NCBI GenBank assembly: GCA_018897105.1
Contig: JAHILF010000020.1
Location: forward strand, 1 to 37,309
DNA: 37,309 bases
DNA from: Pseudomonadota bacterium
GTDB lineage: Bacteria; Desulfobacterota; Desulfobulbia; Desulfobulbales; SURF-16
Direction: 5' to 3'
Positions 1 through 7,040 of the stretch are shown here, piece by piece (positions within the stretch are counted from its first letter, which is position 1; each line of letters starts with the position of its first letter). The position numbers and the translations under genes are program-made. The notes below the pieces were generated by a model, which saw only the letters and a list, made by a program, of their open reading frames with translations, searched no databases and was not told the origin of the DNA.

Positions 1-135
1 CTTTTCGCCGGTTGCCTGAGCCCAGGTTCGTCATTCCGGCGAAGGCCGGAATCCAGGTAGTTACGACAATTCTGGACCCCGGCCTTCGCCGGGGTGACGA
101 CGAGTGTAGTCAGTTTTTCTTAAGTTAACGGCATT
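1..135. repeat. Left copy of terminal dispersed repeat (REP-bearing element)
   Basis: Bases 1-119 are identical to 37191-37309. The unit carries two small hairpins. One is ATTCCGGC-GAAG-GCCGGAAT near 34-53. The other is CCCCGGC-CTTC-GCCGGGG near 77-94. The two halves are inverted copies of each other and differ only by paired changes that keep each stem. The flank CTTAAGTTAACGGCATT at 119-135 is the inverse, at 15 of 17 positions, of 37173-37189 just before the right copy. Joined end to end, the two flanks bracket a single element of about 153 bp. Confidence 0.85.
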
Positions 136-150
136 GATTCGGAGACCGTA

Positions 151-175
151 AACTGTAAACCGGCAACTGTAAACC
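151..175. repeat. Short tandem direct repeat upstream of the MBL gene
   Basis: AACTGTAAACC occurs at 151-161 and again at 165-175, separated by GGC, and a further GTAAAC lies just upstream. It sits 36 bases before the MBL-fold start. It could be a binding site or simply low-complexity intergenic repeat; nothing in the sequence decides. Confidence 0.4.
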
Positions 176-210
176 CTCGAGGTTCCCCCTCAAGAAACAG
201 CGAGAAAATC

Positions 211-1083
211 ATGCAAGTCACCAAACACCTCCATGCCGTCAGAATTCCTTTCCAAATACCTCTCTCGCCGGAGAAAGCACTTGATCGGTTCGTCTATGCC
301 TTCATCTGCATGGCAGAAACCATCACCTTGATCGACAGCGGGGTGGCCGGGGCGGATTTCATTATTTTTGACGCCATCAGGGAGCATGGTAGAGATCCGG
401 CCGAGATAGCCATGCTGATCCTGTCCCATTCCCACCCGGATCATCTGGGCGCAGCCAGGGCTGTAAAGAATGCCACAGGCTGCCGTATCTGCGCCCATGC
501 CAATGAACGTCTGTGGATCGAGGATACGCAGCAGCAGTTTCAGGACAGGCCTGTTCCAGGCTTTCAAATGCTGGTCGGCGGTCCGGTCCCTGTTGACCGC
601 GTACTCCGTGATGGCGAGACCGTGGAACTTGGCCAAGACCTCTCCTGCACGGTCATACATACCCCCGGCCATTCAGCCGGCTCCATCTCGCTGCTGCTGG
701 CCGGGGACAAGACCCTTTTTACCGGCGATGCCCTGCCCCTGCCGGGTGATCTGCCGATCTACGAAAATATCGTTGATTGCGTGCAATCCATCAGAAAACT
801 GCAGGACATTGACGCCGTGCAGACCCTTCTTTCCTCATGGGAGCCGCCAGTGGTCGGACAGAAAAAAATACAGGTGAGAATGGCCGCAGCTATTGCCTAT
901 CTTGAGAAGATCCATGGTGCAGTCCTTGCTGCAGCCACCGGCAAAAAACTTGATATGATGGAACTCTGCCGCCAGGTGGTTGCCGCTCTGGGCCTGCCGC
1001 CTGCTGCCGCAAATCCACTGGTTGCCAGATCTTTTGCCTCAAGCCTTGCTGCCGGAGCGGACCACAGTTTGTTTGCGGTATAG
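211..1083 (+). CDS. MBL-fold metallo-hydrolase
   Basis: A 290-residue cytoplasmic protein of the metallo-beta-lactamase superfamily, with no signal peptide. The metal-binding motif HxHxDH is seen as H73-S-H75-P-D77-H78. The second ligand region is HTPGHSAGS (H150 to about S158), and TGDA with D173 supplies the bridging aspartate. These residues predict a dinuclear metal centre. The C-terminal third (about 200-290) is helical and resembles that of general MBL-fold thioesterase or glyoxalase-II-like hydrolases, but the substrate cannot be named. The ATG at 211 is preceded only by a weak purine stretch (GCGAGAAAATC). The gene stands alone next to the terminal repeat and before a degraded sensor gene, so context gives no function. 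Confidence 0.85.
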   Translation: MQVTKHLHAVRIPFQIPLSPEKALDRFVYAFICMAETITLIDSGVAGADFIIFDAIREHGRDPAEIAMLILSHSHPDHLGAARAVKNATGCRICAHANERLWIEDTQQQFQDRPVPGFQMLVGGPVPVDRVLRDGETVELGQDLSCTVIHTPGHSAGSISLLLAGDKTLFTGDALPLPGDLPIYENIVDCVQSIRKLQDIDAVQTLLSSWEPPVVGQKKIQVRMAAAIAYLEKIHGAVLAAATGKKLDMMELCRQVVAALGLPPAAANPLVARSFASSLAAGADHSLFAV

Positions 1084-1213
1084 TAACTCTTTCCTGGAGT
1101 GCTATTTTTGAATAGGAGCTTTGTATTTTAACCAGGGAAAACACCCGCAGTCCCGCCAACACGAGGGTTCGACAGTTGAGGCCTCCAGCTGCGGAAGGCA
1201 TTGCCCGATCAAG

Positions 1214-1496
1214 ATGATGAAAATCCCATTTAAAATTTTATACGCAGTAATAGGCGCCGGCATTATTCCTGTGCTTATGAGAATAAATATCCATAGGACA
1301 GGATTAGAAAGTGATCTTAATAAATATATTATTCCGTTTATTGTGGGCAGCATCGGAGGTTTACTGATCGGCCATATAAAGGATAAGTGGCTTGTCCTGT
1401 TAGACAACCAACAGCAGACATTCCGAGGCAGGGATTACCCATAGTATCTGTCCGGACTGCCTGCGCAAGCATTATCCCGAGGCATTCGATACCTGA
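1214..1496 (+). pseudogene. Remnant of a membrane PAS/sensor protein with an internal deletion
   Basis: From the ATG at 1214 the frame reads MMKIPFKILYAVIGAG and then two hydrophobic segments (about residues 8-22 and 37-55). These end in a short basic stretch typical of the membrane anchor of Desulfobacterota sensor proteins, and the frame closes at 1442-1444. In another frame, from about 1419 to the TGA at 1494, the sequence reads HSEAGITHSICPDCLRKHYP. This matches the conserved C-terminal Cys-x-x-Cys tail motif of many PAS/response-regulator proteins in these bacteria. Everything between the anchor and the tail is missing, and the two parts are out of frame. I interpret this as a large internal deletion. 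The motif recognition is from memory of the family. Confidence 0.6.
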
Positions 1497-1812
1497 AGCA
1501 AAACATGATCTGATCAATGAGGGATATATCCTCTTTCACGTAACATCAGTCCAGCAGGCTCTTCCCGGTAGCTAACCCCCAAACAAATCCTTTCCAGCCC
1601 TCCCCCCTGCAACAATTCGTTTGTTTTAATGTTCCTCTCCGTCAGCAGACATTGAGCCTCTGCATTGTCAAATATGGTGGTCATATTGTCGCACTAAAAT
1701 AAATGTGATGACAATAAGTTGCCGCTATTGATATGGTGCGAAACAGGGCAGCGGGCTCTGTTTCAAAAAATATGCAGGGCGAATCTTCCATCAAATAAGG
1801 AAGGAGAGGCGC
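1497..1812. other. Intergenic region before the multiheme cytochrome
   Basis: This 316-base stretch has no gene that I can support. It holds a perfect inverted repeat AATATG-GTGGT-CATATT at 1671-1687, which could be an operator for the downstream cytochrome. Immediately before the cytochrome ATG lies a strong ribosome binding site (AAGGAAGGAGAGG). No clear sigma-70 promoter was recognised. Confidence 0.4.
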
Positions 1813-3498
1813 ATGGACAGTCACCATCATTTTCTCAAACGTTACGGGACGATGATTGTTTTTTGTATCAGTACCGCGATGATACCCCAGGCAAGCCCGG
1901 CCGACATGTCCGATGGCAAATTGATGAGTCTGGATGAGATCGTAAAGTCCGGCCAGAGCTGTGAAGAGTGCCATGAAAAAACAACTCCCCGTATCTTCCG
2001 GGAGCACATGGAAGGTGAGCACGGTAAAATCGGCGTCAGCTGCGCCGACTGCCACGGTAATGATCACCTGGCCATGCCGACTGCCACGGCACGGGCTGCC
2101 TGTGAGCAGTGCCATCCGGATGAGACTGCACAGTTTCTGGCCAGCCGCCACAGTCGAACCTGGGAGAGCATGGTGAACAGAATCCTCTACAGCAGACAGC
2201 CGGAGGTTATCAGACGAAATGGCTGCGAGGCATGTCATGCCATCGGCTATGGGGATGATGACGGTCGCTGTGATTTCTGCCACAGCAAACACAGCTTCTC
2301 AAAAAAAGAGGCCGCTGACCCGCAAACATGCTCTCCCTGCCATATGGGACCCGATCATCCGCAGATGGAAGCGTACCGACACTCCGCTCAACACTTCACC
2401 CCTGCCACCTGTGCCGGCTGCCATATGCCGGCTGACAACCATAATGCCGGCGAAAACCTCGAACAGTTGCACGAGGGCTTTATCGAACCAGAATGCACTA
2501 AATGCCATGATGCGCCCTTCATCAGCCAGTGGCTGCAGGGGGCTTCCATTGTCAAGGAGCAGGGCCGGCAGTATCTGGCCCGCGGCCTGCGGATCATCAG
2601 CATGCTGCGCGACAAGGGCCGTCTCTATCCCGATCCCCGTGCCGGCATCCCGGCTCCGGAGACAGACCAGGCAGCGAAACCTGGTGCGCATCCGTTTTAC
2701 TACGGGGACACCTCCCGGGCGGAAAAGCTTTACTTTGACCTGCAGAGGTACCTGCAGGAGCATGACGTCCGGGGCGCCTATCACCAGGATTTTAAGCTGG
2801 CTGCCTATGACGTTTTGAATACAATGCAGCAACAACTAGAGGAACTGCAGGCCGAAGCCCTGCTGCTGCAGGAGCTTAGCGCGGAAAAGGTGCAGCTCAC
2901 GCCGATTAAGAGTTTTGTCCCGGCACCGGATACCGGCGATATCTACCGGCTCACCTATGAATCATCCTTTCACGGTGTACTGGCCAATGACCGCCAGAAA
3001 CCGTCCTGTGAAACATGTCACGGCTCCGGCGAGTATCGCAAGCCCGAGGCAAAGGCATGGGCCCCGGTCTGCGGCGCCTGCCATCAGCATGCCCTGGTTG
3101 AGCAATTTGTCGGTGACCTGACGGCGATAAAAGACCAGGCCGAGGGATTGCGGCGTACGGCAGATGAGACAGTGGCAAAACTGATCAGTAAACAGATTAT
3201 TGCCAGGGACGCCTCCGGCAATCTTATGCTGCTGGACAACTATAAACAGAACCAGAAGGTGGCGGAGGTGCTGCTGGCAAGGCTGGTTTATTATCTGAAT
3301 AATCTTGACCGCAGCCGGAAAACAATGACAGTGGGCGTTGCCCATGGAAATCCGGATTATACCCTCTGGTACGCCAACGGCCCGGTTAAGGGAGATCTGA
3401 TCGAAATCAGGGACGCGGCCGCAAAACTGATGAGAATGGAGAAGGTCTTTGTGGATGTCTCCGGTGTGCCCTTCGGTCCGTTGCCCCAGGAAAATTGA
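1813..3498 (+). CDS. Ten-haem c-type cytochrome, hydroxylamine oxidoreductase-like
   Basis: A 561-residue exported cytochrome. Residues about 10-30 form a signal peptide, so it should act in the periplasm. Ten CxxCH haem motifs are visible, starting at C50, C77, C97, C138, C153, C173, C200, C228, C399 and C420. The region 138-204 has the spacing and side motifs of the HAO/cytochrome c nitrite reductase superfamily: CDFCHSKHSFS, CSPCHMGPDHPQ, then CAGCHM. HAO enzymes interconvert hydroxylamine, nitrite or nitric oxide, but classical members carry eight haems. Here eight are packed in the first 232 residues, and two more follow a haem-free helical stretch (about 235-395). No quinol-oxidising partner such as NapC/NrfH is adjacent, so the electron donor is unknown. 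The start is well supported by AAGGAAGGAGAGGCGC-ATG. The substrate is not predictable. Confidence 0.8.
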   Translation: MDSHHHFLKRYGTMIVFCISTAMIPQASPADMSDGKLMSLDEIVKSGQSCEECHEKTTPRIFREHMEGEHGKIGVSCADCHGNDHLAMPTATARAACEQCHPDETAQFLASRHSRTWESMVNRILYSRQPEVIRRNGCEACHAIGYGDDDGRCDFCHSKHSFSKKEAADPQTCSPCHMGPDHPQMEAYRHSAQHFTPATCAGCHMPADNHNAGENLEQLHEGFIEPECTKCHDAPFISQWLQGASIVKEQGRQYLARGLRIISMLRDKGRLYPDPRAGIPAPETDQAAKPGAHPFYYGDTSRAEKLYFDLQRYLQEHDVRGAYHQDFKLAAYDVLNTMQQQLEELQAEALLLQELSAEKVQLTPIKSFVPAPDTGDIYRLTYESSFHGVLANDRQKPSCETCHGSGEYRKPEAKAWAPVCGACHQHALVEQFVGDLTAIKDQAEGLRRTADETVAKLISKQIIARDASGNLMLLDNYKQNQKVAEVLLARLVYYLNNLDRSRKTMTVGVAHGNPDYTLWYANGPVKGDLIEIRDAAAKLMRMEKVFVDVSGVPFGPLPQEN

Positions 3499-3518
3499 TG
3501 AACTCGTGAAAACTGAAA

Positions 3519-3787
3519 ATTCACCACGGATAGCAGAGCCCACAGCGCTAATTGACTGTAGAGCCTCTTGCAAAATGAACATCTACTCCGATCGGCTAAA
3601 AATATCCTGTGCGGCGTCTTCCTTGTGAAATCGTTCTCAACGTAGCACTGCTACGCTTCCGGGCGGTTTCACAACTCATCCTTGCACAGAAAATTTTTCT
3701 CTCGATCTCGCTACGACGTTCATTTTGCAAGAGGCTCTGTTACAAAAAATATTTCTCTGTGATCTCTGTGTGCTCTGTGGTGAAAAA
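3519..3787. repeat. Nested palindromic repeat (MITE-like)
   Basis: A 21-base perfect inverted repeat at 3560-3580 and 3718-3738 (core GAGCCTCTTGCAAAATGAAC) encloses an imperfect palindrome of about 180 bases centred on GTAGCACTGCTAC near 3648. Outside it, TTCACCAC at about 3520 and GTGGTGAA at about 3776 form a second inverted pair. Their CAGAG/CTCTG-rich flanks resemble a common intergenic repeat. This looks like one small element inserted into another. No transposase is present. It fills the 306-base gap after the cytochrome gene. Confidence 0.7.
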
Positions 3788-3804
3788 AGACTTTGGGTTT
3801 CACC

Positions 3805-4119
3805 CTAAACCCGCGGCGGGAAAAGCAGGATCTTGTCCTTTTTCAATCTGTTTACCTGCAGGGCCAGAAGCTGCTTGCGGATTTTCTGCCGGCAGACGGG
3901 ACAGAGGATGAAAGATATCTCCTCATAGACTTGGGCCGACAACTCCTCAGGCGAACGACCGGTCATGTTGGCACAGGCTTCCCTGATAAGTTCATCCCCA
4001 TCCTCTTCCGCATCCGGGATATAATTGTCGAAACCGGAGATGATCTCCGTGCGGCAGTTGTATAACAAACCTCCCGGCTGGATCCTGCAGCCGCAGTTGT
4101 TGCAGATATGCTTCTTCAT
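3805..4119 (-). CDS. Small CxxC zinc-ribbon-like protein, uncharacterised
   Basis: A 104-residue protein starting MKKHICNNCGCRI and carrying a second pair, LCPVCRQK, near residue 82. The two CxxC pairs together suggest one zinc site or a rubredoxin-like knuckle. I do not recognise a named family, and no catalytic motif is visible. An upstream in-frame ATG at 4191 exists, but the ATG at 4119 has GGAG seven bases before it and begins with the conserved-looking cysteine pair, so it is preferred. It is the last gene of a minus-strand series and lies 61 bases after the M28 peptidase. Confidence 0.6.
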   Translation of the reverse strand: MKKHICNNCGCRIQPGGLLYNCRTEIISGFDNYIPDAEEDGDELIREACANMTGRSPEELSAQVYEEISFILCPVCRQKIRKQLLALQVNRLKKDKILLFPPRV

Positions 4120-4180
4120 TTTTTTCTCCGTCGGAAAATGGGAAGGCGACATTTTTATGACTGATGCCGCTCCCAGGGAT

Positions 4181-5221
4181 TTATCGGGCAAGCACCCTGA
4201 TTGTTGCGGTCAAACCGTTTAACAGCCGGGCCATGCGCTCATAGTCAAGTTTTTCCGCCGTATCCTCAGGGGTGTGATACTCTTTTGAACGGAAAAAAGC
4301 GGTATCAGTCACCATCAGGGCCGAATAGCCCTCCTTCCAGAAAGACCAGTGATCCGACCAGCCGATGCCGGTAATAAAACCCGGTGCGGCAATTCCTTCC
4401 GAAGGTAAAAGGGTATGCTGACGGAACACCGCAGTCAGACGACGCACGAGCTGACGTGACTGGAAGTTGCCGACAAAGGCGATAAAATCTGCGGTATTCG
4501 GATAAAAAAGAAAAAAAGGAAAGGGGTAGCGCTGACTGCCGGGATCAAACTTATAACAGCCGATTGTCTCCAGGGAAAGCATGGCCACGATCTTTTCTCC
4601 CATATTGTGAGACCGATGGGCATAATGGCGGCTGCCCATGTCCCATGAGTAGTAAAACGGCGGTTCCTCGTTGGCAAAAAAAACCAGCCGGATGGTGTGC
4701 TGCGGCCGGGCATCGATCAGCAGACGGGCGATTTCCAGCAGGGCTGCCACGCCGGAGCCATTGTCGTTTGCCCCCGGGCTGCCCTCAACCGTGTCGTAAT
4801 GGGCGCCGATAACGATAATCTCTCCTGCCTGCAGTTTACCGGGGATCTCAACTTCCAGGTTGACCGTCGGCACGCCATAGGAATCAAATTTTTGCTGTTG
4901 CACGCTATAGCCCAGATCATGCAGCACCTTTTCCAGGTAATGCACCGTGCTGCTCATGGAGTCGGGACGCCAAATGTTGCGGGGGCCGATGTCCTGGCTG
5001 AGAACCACGGTATGCTTTTGCAGCATGCTGGCGGAAAACCGCTCATCAGCGGTCAGCGGCGGCAATTGGCCGATGAAAGAGGAACCCGGCATCCAGGTGA
5101 CCGCCAAAAGCCCTGCCCAGAGAACCAGCCCGAGCAGAAAAACCAGGGCAAGCGCCCAAAGCCATTGCGGTATTTCCCATGGATGCAATGCCAATTTGAA
5201 AGGACCCAACTTCTTTTTCAC
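4181..5221 (-). CDS. Membrane-anchored M28 family zinc aminopeptidase
   Basis: 346 residues. A single hydrophobic segment at about 21-43 should anchor the protein with its catalytic domain outside the cytoplasm. Zinc-binding motifs of the M28 (aminopeptidase Y/S) family are present in order: GAHYDTV (H141, D143), GANDNGSG (D153), NEE (E185-E186) and, near the C-terminus, EYHTPEDT. The enzyme should remove N-terminal residues from peptides using two zinc ions. The first codon is GTG at 5221, with only a weak Shine-Dalgarno (GACAAGA). It lies 37 bases after a small conserved gene in the pcm-hpf operon. The real peptide substrate is unknown. Confidence 0.85.
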   Translation of the reverse strand: MKKKLGPFKLALHPWEIPQWLWALALVFLLGLVLWAGLLAVTWMPGSSFIGQLPPLTADERFSASMLQKHTVVLSQDIGPRNIWRPDSMSSTVHYLEKVLHDLGYSVQQQKFDSYGVPTVNLEVEIPGKLQAGEIIVIGAHYDTVEGSPGANDNGSGVAALLEIARLLIDARPQHTIRLVFFANEEPPFYYSWDMGSRHYAHRSHNMGEKIVAMLSLETIGCYKFDPGSQRYPFPFFLFYPNTADFIAFVGNFQSRQLVRRLTAVFRQHTLLPSEGIAAPGFITGIGWSDHWSFWKEGYSALMVTDTAFFRSKEYHTPEDTAEKLDYERMARLLNGLTATIRVLAR

Positions 5222-5258
5222 TCTTGTCGGATGTTAATGGTATACACAGCAGTTAACG

Positions 5259-5555
5259 TCAGTTTGTGTCCCCCTGATGCTGATGCAAATGTTCAGGTGT
5301 TGCTGTTTTAGACGACATATCACTCGGCCCGCTGATGTACATGATCAGTTGCCAGACGCCGTGGGCCACGTCGTTACGGATGATGTAGAGCGCCCCGTCG
5401 TCCCCCCGCAATTTGAAATAGCGGTTATCCGGGGCCAGCCAGCGGTCAATGACCTCGACCACCTCAATCTGCCGGTCATGCAGGAAAAAACGGCGCGGCG
5501 TCTCTTCGCCGCAATAACCGGCATAGCATTGAACTTTAATGGAAAAGAGGTTCAC
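5259..5555 (-). CDS. Small conserved protein, uncharacterised
   Basis: A 98-residue soluble protein with the motif YAGYCGEETPRRF followed by IEVVEVIDRWL and YFKLRGDDGALYIIRND. I recognise this pattern as a short protein conserved in Desulfobacterota with no assigned function. It looks like a compact beta-rich domain. The C-terminal tail after about residue 75 is polar and probably disordered. It starts with GTG, 10 bases after the HPF/cold-shock gene, with no good ribosome binding site, which suggests translational coupling to that gene. Confidence 0.65.
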   Translation of the reverse strand: MNLFSIKVQCYAGYCGEETPRRFFLHDRQIEVVEVIDRWLAPDNRYFKLRGDDGALYIIRNDVAHGVWQLIMYISGPSDMSSKTATPEHLHQHQGDTN

Positions 5556-5565
5556 TTGCCGGCAA

Positions 5566-6114
5566 TCAGTCTATTTTGACGGTGCTGGCCCGCGGACCTT
5601 GATCACCTTCCTCTTCATGAAAAGTGACCATGGTACCGATGGTCAGGGCGTCAAAATCAGTATTCAAGACACTGTTTCGATGAAAATAGATCTCCCGGTT
5701 ATCAACGGTGGTGATGAGCCCGTAATTCTCCAATGGGAAGAGATGGGTAATCCGTCCCCGGGGTATTTCCTCATGGGTCTTGACCAGGCCCTGCCGGCGC
5801 CGGTTATACTGCTCAAGCTGTCTAGTTGCTGCATTGACCGCATCACGCAGAGCCACATAAACATCCTCATGGGAGCGGTCCTGTGCAGGAGGTTCACGGT
5901 TCACAGCCACCTTCCCTTCCGGGCAGGTGATGTCGATATTGACCTTGAAAAGTCCCCCTTTTCTGCTGTGCTGGGGGGGGGCCTCCACCACAACCCGGCA
6001 ACTGATGATCTGCTCATAGGCTTTTGTCAGTTTATCAATCCGCTTACGGATTTCCGCCTCGAGCGCTTCCGAGGAATCCATATTACGAAAGGTGATCTGT
6101 AATGGTACCTGCAT
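5566..6114 (-). CDS. HPF/RaiA-like ribosome factor fused to a cold-shock domain
   Basis: 182 residues in two parts. Residues about 1-105 match the ribosome hibernation factor fold (S30AE/RaiA), including the opening QITFRNMDSSEALEAEIRKR and a helix with VVEAPPQHSRKGG. Residues about 115-182 form a cold-shock (OB-fold) domain: RGRITHLFPLENYGLI, then IYFHRNSVL and VTFHEEEGDQGPRAS. The first part should bind near the ribosomal decoding site and the second single-stranded RNA, so a role in stress or translation pausing is inferred. The start has a strong site (AAGGAGAAGACG-ATG). It follows pcm by 28 bases and precedes a small gene by 10 bases, so it is probably co-transcribed with them. Confidence 0.85.
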   Translation of the reverse strand: MQVPLQITFRNMDSSEALEAEIRKRIDKLTKAYEQIISCRVVVEAPPQHSRKGGLFKVNIDITCPEGKVAVNREPPAQDRSHEDVYVALRDAVNAATRQLEQYNRRRQGLVKTHEEIPRGRITHLFPLENYGLITTVDNREIYFHRNSVLNTDFDALTIGTMVTFHEEEGDQGPRASTVKID

Positions 6115-6142
6115 CGTCTTCTCCTTATCATATTAGTCTGGT

Positions 6143-6835
6143 TCAGCCAATTTCATCATCTGTCCGAGGTATGCCGCTGCCGCTGCCGGTTAGGGGTACA
6201 AAGGCCACGGACAGGACATCCCGGCTTATGAATTTACCTCTTTTATCTTTTTCCAGCACCATCAATTGCTGGGTCATTGCCGGATGTCCTATGGGGAGGA
6301 CAAGTCTGCCGCCAGGTTTGAGTTGCTCCTTCAGGGCCGGGGGCACGTGACCTGCAGCCGCCGTGACGATAATACCGTCAAACGGGGCATGCTCCTGCCA
6401 GCCGGCATAGCCATCGCCCCGGCGCACTTCAACATTGGAAAAATCAAGTTTTCTGAGCCGCTCGGCGGCAACCCCGGCCAAGCCGGGAACAATCTCAATG
6501 GAGTAAACCTTTTTAACCAGGAGGGAGAGTACCGCTGCCTGGTAGCCGCAACCGGTGCCCACCTCCAGGATCACATCATCTTTGCCGGGCAGCAGCAGAC
6601 CAGTCATGAGGGCAACGATAAAGGGTTGGGAAATTGTCTGGCCATGGCCTATGGGCAGTGGCATGTTGTCATAGGCCATGGATTTGTAAAAATTCGATAC
6701 GAACTCCTCGCGCGGCACCTGCCCCATGGCCTCCAGCACCTGGGGTCGTATTGTCGCTACCCCGGTAATTCCTTTGGTATAGCGGCACTCAGTTTCAATG
6801 GTCCGCAGCATTTCTTCAACATTCTGCCTGTCCAT
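6143..6835 (-). CDS. pcm: Protein-L-isoaspartate O-methyltransferase
   Basis: A 230-residue SAM-dependent methyltransferase that methylates isoaspartyl residues in aged proteins so that they can revert to aspartate. Characteristic motifs are PLPIGHGQTISQP before the fold, motif I LEVGTGCGYQAA, and the later stretch DGIIVTAAAGHVPPALKEQL with GGRLVLPIG. Length fits the family. GAGG lies seven bases before the ATG at 6835. As the first gene of a minus-strand series (pcm, HPF-CSD, small protein, M28 peptidase, CxxC protein) it suggests a protein-repair and stationary-phase theme. Confidence 0.93.
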   Translation of the reverse strand: MDRQNVEEMLRTIETECRYTKGITGVATIRPQVLEAMGQVPREEFVSNFYKSMAYDNMPLPIGHGQTISQPFIVALMTGLLLPGKDDVILEVGTGCGYQAAVLSLLVKKVYSIEIVPGLAGVAAERLRKLDFSNVEVRRGDGYAGWQEHAPFDGIIVTAAAGHVPPALKEQLKPGGRLVLPIGHPAMTQQLMVLEKDKRGKFISRDVLSVAFVPLTGSGSGIPRTDDEIG

Positions 6836-6962
6836 AATGTAGCCTCATATTTTGTCAGTATTTTATATCGATAACTATTTTGGAGGCAAACAATTATAAA
6901 ATAAAAAAGCAAGAGCTGAAACGCGACTCGTTCTTTTTTCATATTTTTTGGCTAATATTTAT

Positions 6963-6990
6963 TTGTATTTGTTGAATTTCTTTCTATAAA
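6963..6990 (+). promoter_or_regulatory. Possible sigma-70 promoter for the hybrid kinase
   Basis: TTGTAT at 6963-6968 and TATAAA at 6985-6990 are separated by 16 bases in an AT-rich divergent intergenic region (6836-7040). Transcription would begin about 45 bases before the kinase start. The assignment is by eye and weak. Confidence 0.35.
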
Positions 6991-7040
6991 ATGATTAGTT
7001 ATGGGAAATGACGATTATCTTAAGGTGAAGGGGCTCGCTG

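Noticed and set aside
1150-1180. tRNA-like GGGTTCGA stretch
   Set aside because: No acceptor stem, anticodon arm or CCA-side pairing could be found around it.
1387-1575. 62-residue frame on the plus strand
   Set aside because: The Cys-x-x-Cys sensor tail is read in a different frame at the same place, so this frame is not the meaningful one.
1681-2292. 203-residue frame on the minus strand
   Set aside because: It is the antisense of the multiheme cytochrome, whose ten haem motifs, signal peptide and ribosome site prove the plus-strand gene.
3609-3911. 100-residue frame on the plus strand
   Set aside because: It runs through the palindromic repeat and the end of the CxxC gene, and has no protein-like pattern or ribosome site.
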